A DNA stretch of 64,000 bases from contig JAEXMK010000016.1 in assembly GCA_023444445.1 (NCBI GenBank), forward strand, positions 75,237-139,236, given 5' to 3'. Position numbers and translations under genes: made by a program. Each line of letters starts with the position of its first letter. Position 1 is the stretch's first letter. Of this stretch, positions 53,388-62,401 are shown in pieces. Under the pieces are notes generated by a model that saw only the letters and a program-made list of their open reading frames with translations, had not been told where the DNA came from and made no database searches. This stretch comes from Pseudomonadota bacterium. Its GTDB lineage: Bacteria; Pseudomonadota; Alphaproteobacteria; Rhizobiales; Rhizobiaceae.

Positions 53388-54795
53388 GCCGGTTTCCAAT
53401 CACAATTGCGCTTATATTCTCGCGGGCGTTTTCGATCAGCGCTTCCTGGACCAGGGCATTGGCGCAATCCTTGATCGGGGTGTTGAAAACGATCTCGGCA
53501 ATGGCGCGTTCCCGGAGGATCTGCACCAGCGGGTAACTGCACAGCAGTATCCTGTCCTGCAGACCCCAATCCTCGAAAACGATGTCCGGCCGGAACTGCT
53601 GGGAAAGCCCGACACATTGCGAGAGTTGCTTTTTCATGCCGACAACGACGTGATCGCGCGAAAGCTGGTGCATGGTGCCGTTTTTCAGGAGATAAGCGCG
53701 CGCATCACCAGACCACAGGACGCTCAGCCTGCGCGAGATGATCGAGGCTATGACGACGCTGGCCATCGGCCTGACATCGGCGCCGGTCGTCTGGCGGGAG
53801 AGGAGCAGGCTGTTGATGGTGCCGAGCTTTCCCCTGATCTGTTGCGCCATCATCTCCGGTGTTTCGGCATCTGGCGTTTCCGCAAGAATGTTCGTGGCGA
53901 GACGGGCGGCCTCTACGGCGCTATGTGAATCACCTTGTCCATCGGCAATGGCGAAGAGGGAAGGTGTCTGGGAAACGAATAGAGCGTCCGCATTCAGGGA
54001 AAGCCGCGTTCCCGGGTGTGTGGCATAGCTGTAGGTCACAGATGCCGGCTGTTCCGCTGCCGGCGGAGGCGCTGGCACCACGGGCGGCATTTGCTGTTTT
54101 GTTTTCTCCTGCACCGGTGCTGGAATTGGCGCTGGCGCTGGTATTGAACCGTCCTCGTCGCCTTTGCCCGGCATGTCGCTAAACAGACGCAGGAAATCGG
54201 AGGCTTTGGGTTTGCCGTCAAATTTCAGGCCGCGGGCACGACGACTGACAGGATCGATATACCACCAGAGGCTCGTTTGTATACGGCCGCGCACCATTTC
54301 CGGCACATCCTCCTCTTCCCGCGGCTTTGGCAAGCGTAGTTTTTTGATCGATGTGATAAACCGGGAGATGTCGAAATCGCCGGTCATCGATGTCTCCGCC
54401 AGTGCCTCTGCGGCCATGAACCATGTGTCGTCGAGATAGAGGCTTCGCGGATGCTCGCGGAAGCCATGGAGCTGGGCGATGATGGCTAGCGGATATTTGC
54501 GTCCAACTCGATCTGCACTCGGAACCAATACACCGACATAGGCGCAGTTTCCCCATATGCCGCGCTCAACGATGAAGCGTATGGGGGGTGACGAAGAGAA
54601 TATGTCTGGCCAACGGCCCGTAAACATATCCGCACAGGCGTGCATGCCGGATCGCATCCAGCCGTCAAAAGTACCGATCAATTCCCGCTCGAGCCCATCG
54701 GAGATGAAATCGCCATGGCTTGGAACCTTGCCGAAGAAACCGATGCGATCGCTTTCCGTCGCCGTTTGCGTGGACCTTGATGCCTGATCGGCCAT
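53377..54795 (-). CDS. tagF-pppA: T6SS regulator: TagF fused to PP2C phosphatase domain PppA
   Basis: A 472-residue fusion. Residues 18-205 are TagF (GFFGKVPSHGDFI, FDGWMRSGM), a proline-rich linker spans about 211-250, and 251-472 is a PP2C-type domain. TagF represses T6SS assembly through Fha; PppA normally reverses PpkA phosphorylation. Several PP2C metal-site motifs are altered: NAD at 267-269 instead of NED, DGQGD at 284-288 instead of DGMGG, SYPL at 418-421 instead of SDGL, and EN instead of DN near the end, so catalytic activity is doubtful. It lies 82 nt after tssM. Confidence 0.88.
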   Translation of the reverse strand: MADQASRSTQTATESDRIGFFGKVPSHGDFISDGLERELIGTFDGWMRSGMHACADMFTGRWPDIFSSSPPIRFIVERGIWGNCAYVGVLVPSADRVGRKYPLAIIAQLHGFREHPRSLYLDDTWFMAAEALAETSMTGDFDISRFITSIKKLRLPKPREEEDVPEMVRGRIQTSLWWYIDPVSRRARGLKFDGKPKASDFLRLFSDMPGKGDEDGSIPAPAPIPAPVQEKTKQQMPPVVPAPPPAAEQPASVTYSYATHPGTRLSLNADALFVSQTPSLFAIADGQGDSHSAVEAARLATNILAETPDAETPEMMAQQIRGKLGTINSLLLSRQTTGADVRPMASVVIASIISRRLSVLWSGDARAYLLKNGTMHQLSRDHVVVGMKKQLSQCVGLSQQFRPDIVFEDWGLQDRILLCSYPLVQILRERAIAEIVFNTPIKDCANALVQEALIENARENISAIVIGNRRER

Positions 54796-54877
54796 CAGTT
54801 GCGATGACCCGCTGCCGTTATCGTGCTTGCCTTCATTCTAATCCCCTCCTTTGAAACATCATTATTCCGTTCCGTCA

Positions 54878-57800
54878 CTAGAACTGCGCGGGGCAGGCGA
54901 AGCTGGCAATTGCATCCAGCTTGAACGGATTGAGAACCGAGCCGAACTGGATATCGAATTCGGCAGCCTGTCCGCCATTCTCAAACCGCACCCGCAGCAG
55001 GTCACCCGACTGGTTTTCGATATCGGCACCGTCGAACAGCCGGAAGGGCGACCAGTCGCCATTTTCGGTTTTGGCCTGCTGCCAGCCGCCGGGCTGGAAG
55101 GCGATGCGTGACAGGCTTGCCGTGTTTTCGCGCGAGGGCCAGGTGATCGATTTCGCTTGGATCGGACCATGATAATAAACGACCCGCTCGCCCTCGATCT
55201 CCAGCATCACCGCGCTCGAGGCATTGGTGAGGGAAACGGGTTTGACATTGATCGAAACCGCCGGCGTCTCGCTACCATTCGGGAAGAAGGCGCGAGAAAT
55301 CTTGTCGGCATTTTCGAACTGAGCGACGGCGCTGCTGGGAAGGCCGGCCGCGCCGAAGGTTCCTTTCCAGCTCCATGGGGTCGTCGTCTTGTCGACAAAC
55401 GGTTCCATGCGCTGTTTGAAGAAACTCTGGAAAACCCCTGCCGGCCCGAAGAGACGCGTGAAATCGGCAATGGCGACGTCGCGGGTGGAGGTCCGGTCGA
55501 AGGGATAACGACCGGTGACGATCGAAGAGCACAGGGAAGCTGAATCGGATGTCCAGAGTTCGGCGATGCGGCTGCGAGCGGACTTGACCGCGAGCGAGCC
55601 GACATCCGCCGCCACGCCTGCCACCCAGACATCGAGCGGCGCCGGCAATTCGCGGGCCTGCTGCAGCAGGTCCTGATTGGCCTTGGTGAGCTGGCTGTCC
55701 ACGTCGAACACCTTGGCGACTTCATCGGAGGTTGTTGCCGAGCGGGCAAGCTGTTCGTTCAGCAGCTTGAAATGCCCGAGCAACTGTTCCGATGGCGAAC
55801 CTCCGGTCTTGTCGCCATTGGCCTGCTCGCCCGTTGTGACTGCGCCTTTCGTCGCCAGCATGTCACGCAGTCTCGCATAGGGATCGGACGCATTCACCGA
55901 GGCCGCCAGAACGGCTGTGGTTGCGTCGTCATCCGCAGCGGAGGCGAGGGTGGCGGGGTTTGCTCCCGGGCGCAGATCGGTCGCCTCCGCGATCGATCTG
56001 GCGGCCTCCATCACGATATTGCGCTCATTGGCGAGCGCGCGGGTGGTTTCCACTGCGTCGCCGAGGGTCTGGGACGGTTTGACCCGAAGGTCGGCAAGCA
56101 TATCAGCCCATTTTTTCTCAAACCGGTCGAAATAGATTTGCAGCGCGGCCTGCGCCACCTGCTCCACGGTCGCGCCCTTGATGGCATCATCGGAACCGCG
56201 CACCCAGCCTTCGGAAAGCGCGATGCGGGCGGCATGCGCGACTTGCGGAATGACGACACGGTGATATCCATTCGCAGTGAAGAGGCCCTCGATGCCCTCC
56301 GCCATAGGCGCTTTGCTGTGACGCTCGAAAGCACGCTCGCCCAGAGGACCGAAAGCCGCCGCGGGTGTCCATTCCATCAATTCGCGCACCTGCGGAAGAC
56401 CGGCGAGAATATCATAGGCGCGTGTGCCAATCGCTTGATCGCGGATCGTTTCGCGGGCGGTAGCAATGAGCCGCGCATCGAGCTCGATCGGGGCAAGCAC
56501 GCCGTCGGCCAGCGCCTTTGCGTGCTGGTCCAGCGCTTCTCGCACCGCAGCCCTTCCATCACCAGGGTATAGCGATGCGAACATCTGATGCGTCTGCACG
56601 GTCAGGAAATCGCGGTCCAGTGCACCCATCCCGCCCAGCATTCCATAGAGTTTCAGCGAATTGAACGTGCGGGTGACGTCCTTCTCGTCCTTAAGCTGTT
56701 TTTGCAGCTGCACGATCATCCGCGGCAGCAGCAAGGCGTTGAGCGCGCGCTGATAGGCGTCACGCTGGCGCCCGGCAATCTTGTCCTCCTGATCGAGACC
56801 GAAGCTGACATTCCAAATGCGTTCGCGGGCAAAGCCGGAATTGGCATCGCGCAGATTGTCGAGCGCGGGGAGGATGCGCAGGAAATCCGCATCTGCGACG
56901 TCTCGTACGGGAATTCCCTGAACGAGTTGCTCATAAGCGCCAAGTTTGCGATCCGCTTCGGCGAGCGCCTGTGTATTGGCGAAATAGGTGAAAATCCAGC
57001 CAGTAAAGACAATGGCGACCGCCGCGGCGGATGCGCCATAGGCAATGCGGCGCACCAGCAATTGCCGCCCGGAAAGGCGTTTGTCGCGCATCACCAGTGC
57101 GGCTTCGGGAAAGATGACCTCCTTGAACAGCCGCGAGAGAAAGTAGCTCCGCCGGGTTCTGGTGGCTGCGGGAGATCTTTCCGTTTCCGGCTGCGTTCCC
57201 GACGCTAAATAAACGCCGCGCAGAAGCGGGGGCTCAATGAGAGGCGAACTTGCGCAAAGCTCGGCAAGCGCTTCATGCAGGCGGTCCTTCAGACGCGCCA
57301 GCTCGGCCGGAAAACGGAAGATACGTCCGCGTATCTCCGCATTCTGTTCCTGCTGCAGGCGTTCGATCAGCATGGCATCGACCCTCTGCTGCAGCAGCTC
57401 GAATTCTTCCGTCAGGCGCTGCGGCAGGTTCTCGGCGGAGTAGCTTTCATCCAGCTTAAAGGTTGTGCCCCAAACCTGCTGACGATCGGTCTTGTTGAAA
57501 CCGTCGAAAAACTCCACGAAACCATGCAGCAGGTCGGCCTTCGTCAGAACGATATAGACCGGGACCCGAGCGCGCAGATATTCGTCGAGTTCCGAAAGCC
57601 GCTGACGGATGGAGCGCAGTTCCTGCCGCTGTTCTTCGGGATCACGGTTGAGCAAATCGGGGATTGACAGGGTGACCAATGCACCGTTGATCGGCTGCGA
57701 ACGGCGATATCGCCTCAGCAGGCTGAGAAAGCCTTCCCAGCCAGCCTTTGAGGATCCGTCGAGATCGTCCTGCGTGGTATAGCGGCCGGCGGTGTCTATC

Positions 57801-58357
57801 AGGATCGCCTCGTCGGCGAACCACCAATTGCAGTTGCGCGTGCCGCCAATGCCCTTCACCGCATTTTCGCCAAGCGCATCGCCAAGCGGAAATTGCAGGC
57901 CGGAATTGGTGAGTGCCGTCGTCTTGCCGGAACCGGGGGCGCCGAAGATCACATACCAGGGCAGGTCGTAAATATAACCGAAGCGCTTTTTCGTGACGCG
58001 TCGCAAGAGAGCGAGCGCTTCCTTCAGGCGAGTCTGGATTTCGCCGATTTCCGCCTGCCGATTGGCCAGCGCCTCGCGCTCGATACTGTCGACGAGTTCC
58101 TTGTCCTGCTTGCGTCCGCGGTAGATCGTGACGACGATGTAGACCAGCCAGATGGCGATGATGGTGCCGATGGCGATGAGCCGGGCCTGCACCGTGCCAA
58201 GCGGCTTGAAATCGCCGAGCGCGATCAGATAACCGTAGAACCAGATGACAACGCAGAGCGCTACCACCCATAAAAGCGACAGGAAACGTCGTCCGACGAG
58301 GGCCGCGTAGCTCTCGACATAGGAGCGGATCGTATAAAAATAGCTCAATGGATTCAT
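54878..58357 (-). CDS. tssM: T6SS membrane-complex protein TssM (IcmF-like)
   Basis: A 1159-residue inner-membrane protein of the T6SS trans-envelope complex. Two N-terminal helices (about 28-46 and 58-78) precede a cytoplasmic GTPase/ATPase-like domain with Walker A FGAPGSGKTTAL (139-146) and LIDTAGRY; a third helix lies near 435-460, followed by a large periplasmic domain (IcmF-related and C-terminal TssJ-binding parts). The Walker A is intact, as in A. tumefaciens TssM, which is reported to hydrolyse ATP. Its start overlaps tssL as ATGA. Confidence 0.95.
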   Translation of the reverse strand: MNPLSYFYTIRSYVESYAALVGRRFLSLLWVVALCVVIWFYGYLIALGDFKPLGTVQARLIAIGTIIAIWLVYIVVTIYRGRKQDKELVDSIEREALANRQAEIGEIQTRLKEALALLRRVTKKRFGYIYDLPWYVIFGAPGSGKTTALTNSGLQFPLGDALGENAVKGIGGTRNCNWWFADEAILIDTAGRYTTQDDLDGSSKAGWEGFLSLLRRYRRSQPINGALVTLSIPDLLNRDPEEQRQELRSIRQRLSELDEYLRARVPVYIVLTKADLLHGFVEFFDGFNKTDRQQVWGTTFKLDESYSAENLPQRLTEEFELLQQRVDAMLIERLQQEQNAEIRGRIFRFPAELARLKDRLHEALAELCASSPLIEPPLLRGVYLASGTQPETERSPAATRTRRSYFLSRLFKEVIFPEAALVMRDKRLSGRQLLVRRIAYGASAAAVAIVFTGWIFTYFANTQALAEADRKLGAYEQLVQGIPVRDVADADFLRILPALDNLRDANSGFARERIWNVSFGLDQEDKIAGRQRDAYQRALNALLLPRMIVQLQKQLKDEKDVTRTFNSLKLYGMLGGMGALDRDFLTVQTHQMFASLYPGDGRAAVREALDQHAKALADGVLAPIELDARLIATARETIRDQAIGTRAYDILAGLPQVRELMEWTPAAAFGPLGERAFERHSKAPMAEGIEGLFTANGYHRVVIPQVAHAARIALSEGWVRGSDDAIKGATVEQVAQAALQIYFDRFEKKWADMLADLRVKPSQTLGDAVETTRALANERNIVMEAARSIAEATDLRPGANPATLASAADDDATTAVLAASVNASDPYARLRDMLATKGAVTTGEQANGDKTGGSPSEQLLGHFKLLNEQLARSATTSDEVAKVFDVDSQLTKANQDLLQQARELPAPLDVWVAGVAADVGSLAVKSARSRIAELWTSDSASLCSSIVTGRYPFDRTSTRDVAIADFTRLFGPAGVFQSFFKQRMEPFVDKTTTPWSWKGTFGAAGLPSSAVAQFENADKISRAFFPNGSETPAVSINVKPVSLTNASSAVMLEIEGERVVYYHGPIQAKSITWPSRENTASLSRIAFQPGGWQQAKTENGDWSPFRLFDGADIENQSGDLLRVRFENGGQAAEFDIQFGSVLNPFKLDAIASFACPAQF

Positions 58358-59865
58358 GGCTGGGTTTCTCCCGGCTGCTGTCCCGGACTGTTCTGTATGG
58401 GCGGCGAGAGAATGCCGGCATCGCTTAGTTTTTCATCGGGATTGGTCAGGACCATGATTTCTGTTCTGCGGTTTATCTGGCGGCCTTCTTCCGTTTTGTT
58501 GTCGGCGATTGGGTCGCTGTCGGCCCGGCCTTCGGTCAGGATTGCTTCAGGACCGGTGAATTGTGAAAGAATGTCTCCAACGGCCTTGGCGCGCGCTTCG
58601 GAAAGGTGCCAATTCGATGGAAACTCCACCGTCTTGATCGGCACGGTGTCGGTATAACCGATGACGACCGCACGGAATTTCTCAGCCGCAAGCGCGCCGC
58701 CGATACGCTGGATGAGATCGCGGAACTGCGGGCTGACATCGGCGCTGCCTGTCGTGAACAGGCCCGAATTGTTGATGCGAACCCGCAGCCGCCCGTTTAC
58801 ATCCGCAAGGGTCACGAGCTTCCTGTCGACTTCGGGCTGCAGGAAGGCCATCAGCTTTTCAAGCCGGGAGGGTTGTCTCGGCTCCACGATTTTGGGTGGA
58901 TCAACGACGCGGGGAGTTTCCACTTTAGTTGGCGGCGGCGTTGGTGCAGGAGGGCTTGCGATCAACACGCTCGGTGTTTCGTTCGGCGGCAGATGAGCAA
59001 GTCTTTCGAAAGTGACATCGGATGCGCTGTTGAGCGACAGCGTGAAGAAGAGATAACCAAGCGCGAAGGCGAGCGCCATCAGTGACAGCAGGGTCCAGAG
59101 CGCCGCCATCGCGCGCAAGGGCGTATGTCGAGCATCGACACCTTTCCAATGCGGAGAAAGCTCCCGTTCGAAGGCGCCATATTGGCCGATCAGCGTTTTG
59201 TAGAGGCTGTCGCGGATGCGTGAAAGCTCGAGCGCTCCTTTCGGTGAAACGCGGGTTCTTCCTTCGAAAGCCAGCGACAGGCACAGATAGATCAGCAGTA
59301 GCAGATCCTTGTTGGCGCCGGGCGACTGGTGGAAATGGTCGAGAATGTCGAAAACCCGGTCGCCGCCAGTGACGTCATTGTGGAACGTGGAAACGAGGCC
59401 GGAGCGCGCCCAGCCTGCCCGCACACCCCAGGGCTTGCTGAGAACGACGTCATCGACCGTGGCGCAGACGACATAATGCGCAGCCCTTGCCCGCTCGGGG
59501 CTGATGCGGGCGGAGGCGAGGTCGCGTTCATAGCGTGTAATTGCTTCAACGCAGGCGCGGCGAAGCTGGTCGGGGTCCGGCTCGGCATCGCTGAAGCGCA
59601 GCAGATGTGCGAGGTTGAGAAGGGGAGCCGCCGATTGCACAAGTGTCGGAACCTCCTCGCCGCCGAAGTGGAAACCGGTCAGCAGCTGTTCGACCGGCAT
59701 GGCAGTGGCTTTTGCCCTGCTGGGGCCTGCCGGCTCGTCGGTCTCGACGATGTCCTCGAGGATTGCCGCCATGTTGCGGGCGTTCTGGTTGCGCCGGCGA
59801 CTTTCCTCGGTGATCTCGACCACCGTCGGCAAATCCTGCCAGGAAGAGGGGTTTTCCGTGCTCAT
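58354..59865 (-). CDS. tssL: T6SS membrane-complex protein TssL with OmpA-like domain
   Basis: A 503-residue protein: cytoplasmic DotU domain (about 55-245), one helix at about 254-276, then a proline-rich linker and a periplasmic OmpA-like peptidoglycan-binding domain (VIGYTDTVPIK, WHLSEARAKAV, ADNKTEEGRQINRRTEI). With the ATG at 59865, which overlaps the tssK stop as ATGA, Thr14 falls in QDLPTVVEIT, the residue reported to be phosphorylated by PpkA in A. tumefaciens. A GTG at 59880 would shift that numbering and is less likely. Confidence 0.95.
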   Translation of the reverse strand: MSTENPSSWQDLPTVVEITEESRRRNQNARNMAAILEDIVETDEPAGPSRAKATAMPVEQLLTGFHFGGEEVPTLVQSAAPLLNLAHLLRFSDAEPDPDQLRRACVEAITRYERDLASARISPERARAAHYVVCATVDDVVLSKPWGVRAGWARSGLVSTFHNDVTGGDRVFDILDHFHQSPGANKDLLLLIYLCLSLAFEGRTRVSPKGALELSRIRDSLYKTLIGQYGAFERELSPHWKGVDARHTPLRAMAALWTLLSLMALAFALGYLFFTLSLNSASDVTFERLAHLPPNETPSVLIASPPAPTPPPTKVETPRVVDPPKIVEPRQPSRLEKLMAFLQPEVDRKLVTLADVNGRLRVRINNSGLFTTGSADVSPQFRDLIQRIGGALAAEKFRAVVIGYTDTVPIKTVEFPSNWHLSEARAKAVGDILSQFTGPEAILTEGRADSDPIADNKTEEGRQINRRTEIMVLTNPDEKLSDAGILSPPIQNSPGQQPGETQP

Positions 59866-61202
59866 TCGCGTAATGCCCACATTTCCATTTCAAGCCCGGG
59901 GAATTCGCCCGCCAGATGCAGGGCAATCGCCCCTGAAGTATCGAGCTGCTTCCAGAGCGGCGACTGCGTGTCGATCTCGAAATAAACGGTGCCGGATCGA
60001 TAGGGCAGTTGCCGTGGCAGAACCGGGAGGGACCGCACGGGAATACCCGGCAGTGCCACATTGACCAGTTCGGAAATCCGTTCGACCGGACCGACCTTGA
60101 TCTGTGCCGGCAGGCGGCGGCGAATATCCTCGGCAGCCATATCCGCCCGCACGGCAAGCACGAAGCCGGCGTCGCGCAGAAGTGTGCGGTCGTGGATAGT
60201 GCCGACGCGGACGCCATGTCGGCGTTCCACCAGTTCGATTGCGACGGCCGCCTGTTCCAGAACCGCGGACAGCGAGGTACGCAGATCATCAAACACGGCG
60301 CCGAAAGTAGCTTTCAGATCCTCGTGTCGATAGGGCGGGAAATCTGTCGCCCGCTTTCTATCCGTGGTGAAGGTGGCGAGCTCGCCGGCAAGCTGGATGC
60401 AGTCTTCGTAAAAGCGGATGGGATGAAAACGCGTAGCGTTAGCACTGCGATGCGCGAGTAGCGGATCGGCCCGGTTGAGGATCTGCAGCAGGAAATAATC
60501 GCCCACTTCCGCCGTCCCACGGATCGTCGGATCACCAATGCGTTCGGCGATCGCCTGGGCGCGGTGGCGCACGATCCCCAGAAGCTCCGTCAGCAATTCG
60601 TTGAGACGGGGTGCAGCCGCGCAGCTGAGGCTTGGCGGGATAAAATCAGGATCGAGAATGACCGCACGGTCGGAGCGGACTTCGATCACCCGCGCCAGCC
60701 CGATGAGGTCATAACCGGAAAGATCGTCACCGGTCTTGAGGAACTTCAAGCTCAGGCGGCCGACATCAATCGGGGCCACGAAATCCGTCTCTATATTGGT
60801 ATCGGAAACTTCATAGGTGGATGCGGTAAAGCGCACATTGTTGGTGTCGTTGTGGCCACTGGCGGACATGTCGGCCTTGCCCGGTTGCCGGGCCGGCAGG
60901 GCGAGATAGATGATGGCGTTCTTGACGCTCTCGTCGAGATCGAGCGGCGGCGGCAGGTCGGAATCCTCAGGCGCCTCGAAGGGCGTGCCATCGGGCAGGA
61001 TTCCGCGCAGGTTCGAGAGAGCGAATTGCCCTATCGACAAGGCGCTGCGATCGACCCCGATCTCGACGATGCCCCACGGATAGGGCGAAAGGTTGCGTGT
61101 GGTATTGCGCACCAGGCGTTCGGTCCAACGGTCGGACTGCTGAAAATGCTGGACGCGAAGAAACATGCCCTCGCTCCAGGCTACACGGTTCTCATGTCTC
61201 AT
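59862..61202 (-). CDS. tssK: T6SS baseplate-membrane adaptor TssK
   Basis: A 446-residue protein of the TssK (ImpJ/VasE) family; the N-terminus WSEGMFLRVQHFQQSDRW (normally WxEGMfLxPQHFQ) is diagnostic, followed by PYPWGIVEIGVDRSALS and ILPDGTPFEAPEDSDLP. It links the baseplate (TssE/F/G) to the TssL/TssM complex. Start at 61202 overlaps the fha stop by 11 nt; an ATG at 61211 is an alternative. Confidence 0.94.
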   Translation of the reverse strand: MRHENRVAWSEGMFLRVQHFQQSDRWTERLVRNTTRNLSPYPWGIVEIGVDRSALSIGQFALSNLRGILPDGTPFEAPEDSDLPPPLDLDESVKNAIIYLALPARQPGKADMSASGHNDTNNVRFTASTYEVSDTNIETDFVAPIDVGRLSLKFLKTGDDLSGYDLIGLARVIEVRSDRAVILDPDFIPPSLSCAAAPRLNELLTELLGIVRHRAQAIAERIGDPTIRGTAEVGDYFLLQILNRADPLLAHRSANATRFHPIRFYEDCIQLAGELATFTTDRKRATDFPPYRHEDLKATFGAVFDDLRTSLSAVLEQAAVAIELVERRHGVRVGTIHDRTLLRDAGFVLAVRADMAAEDIRRRLPAQIKVGPVERISELVNVALPGIPVRSLPVLPRQLPYRSGTVYFEIDTQSPLWKQLDTSGAIALHLAGEFPGLEMEMWALRE

Positions 61203-62397
61203 CGTGGTCATTTACCCCCTTGGCATCGGCTGTGGCCGCGTCTGTCTCCCGTCCCGGCGCGGCTTCACCACGCGCTGCGCGCTGCAGGAATTGCCTGACC
61301 GGCAATGGACGGCCGTTTTCTTCGAATTGCTTTTTGTAGGCGGACCAATAGTCTGTTTTGATGATCAGCCCCTGCCAGTCCCGGCGGCCGATCTTTGCCC
61401 GGAAATCGTTGCCGGCATCGACAGACGCCTCGATAAGCCTCGGCTCGAGCCTTTGGGTGCACCCATGGATCAAAGTTTCAAGCGCGTAGGCAAGTTGCCG
61501 CTGCTGGCGGATGAGCCTTTCCATCCGCACGCTTAGGGAGGCTGACGAAGCTTGGCCAGCGCGCTCGCTCTCGAGGTCCAGAACGGCTAGACAATCGGCG
61601 CTTTCCTGCTCCAGCGTGGTCAGAAGGTCGCCAATCTCCTGCGCGGTAGAAATGCCTACAGCCGGTGCGTTCTCCGCTCGTAAGTCTTCTTTCGTCTCCG
61701 GGAAAACACTGTCGAAATCTTCGCCACCGGCGGCCGAAACCGGACGAGAGATCATGACTGGCATATTTAGCGCGTCGGTATGTTCGTGCTCGCTGCTTGC
61801 AACCGGCTCCTCATCCCAGTTATCGGGCAGAATGGCGCTTATTCCATGCGCCGCGGGCGGTTCGCTCCAGCCGATCTCGACATTTCGCGAAATGGAATTT
61901 GCCTTCCGTTTTTCGCCCTCCCGCCATGTTTCGGACCAATCGTCGACGGAGGCAGCGTTGCCCATCATGCCGCCGGCCGATCGGCCGCTCGGGGCGATGT
62001 CCGCAAGGATCGCCGAAATGGTCAGCGGCTCGTCGCTTATTCGCAGGGATGTGTCGGGATCGGAAAAATCCAGTTCGGCATCGCCGCTGATGGAGACCTG
62101 AAAAACCTGCCCGCCAATGTTGATTTGCGAACCGTCGCGGAGACGTGCGCTTTCGCCTTCGAGCAGCAGGCGGCCATCGACCAGCGTGCCATTCGCGCTC
62201 TGGTCCATTATCGTGAAGCCCTCGCCATCGCGGTTGAGCGTGCAGTGCAGCTTGGAAACGCGCCGTTCATTGTCGTCGATCTGCCAGTCGCATTCCCGCG
62301 ATCGGCCAATGACGCGGCGGCCGCGCTCGAATGTCCACTGACTGGCTCTTGCTGTTCCGATATTGCGTGTGTCCTTGAGTGCAAGCTTCATACCCAT
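61192..62397 (-). CDS. fha: T6SS FHA-domain protein Fha
   Basis: A 401-residue cytoplasmic protein. The N-terminal FHA domain (about 15-100) has GRRVIGRSRECDWQI, RRVSKLHCTL and ANGTLVDGR, the phosphothreonine-binding loops. A poorly conserved middle and a C-terminal type VI FHA domain (about 290-385, with EPRLIEASVDAGNDFRAKIG and DYWSAYKKQFEENGR) follow. In A. tumefaciens it binds phosphorylated TssL and is also the target of TagF. It lies between tssG (4-nt gap) and tssK. Confidence 0.93.
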   Translation of the reverse strand: MGMKLALKDTRNIGTARASQWTFERGRRVIGRSRECDWQIDDNERRVSKLHCTLNRDGEGFTIMDQSANGTLVDGRLLLEGESARLRDGSQINIGGQVFQVSISGDAELDFSDPDTSLRISDEPLTISAILADIAPSGRSAGGMMGNAASVDDWSETWREGEKRKANSISRNVEIGWSEPPAAHGISAILPDNWDEEPVASSEHEHTDALNMPVMISRPVSAAGGEDFDSVFPETKEDLRAENAPAVGISTAQEIGDLLTTLEQESADCLAVLDLESERAGQASSASLSVRMERLIRQQRQLAYALETLIHGCTQRLEPRLIEASVDAGNDFRAKIGRRDWQGLIIKTDYWSAYKKQFEENGRPLPVRQFLQRAARGEAAPGRETDAATADAKGVNDHDET

Positions 62398-62401
62398 GCC
62401 C

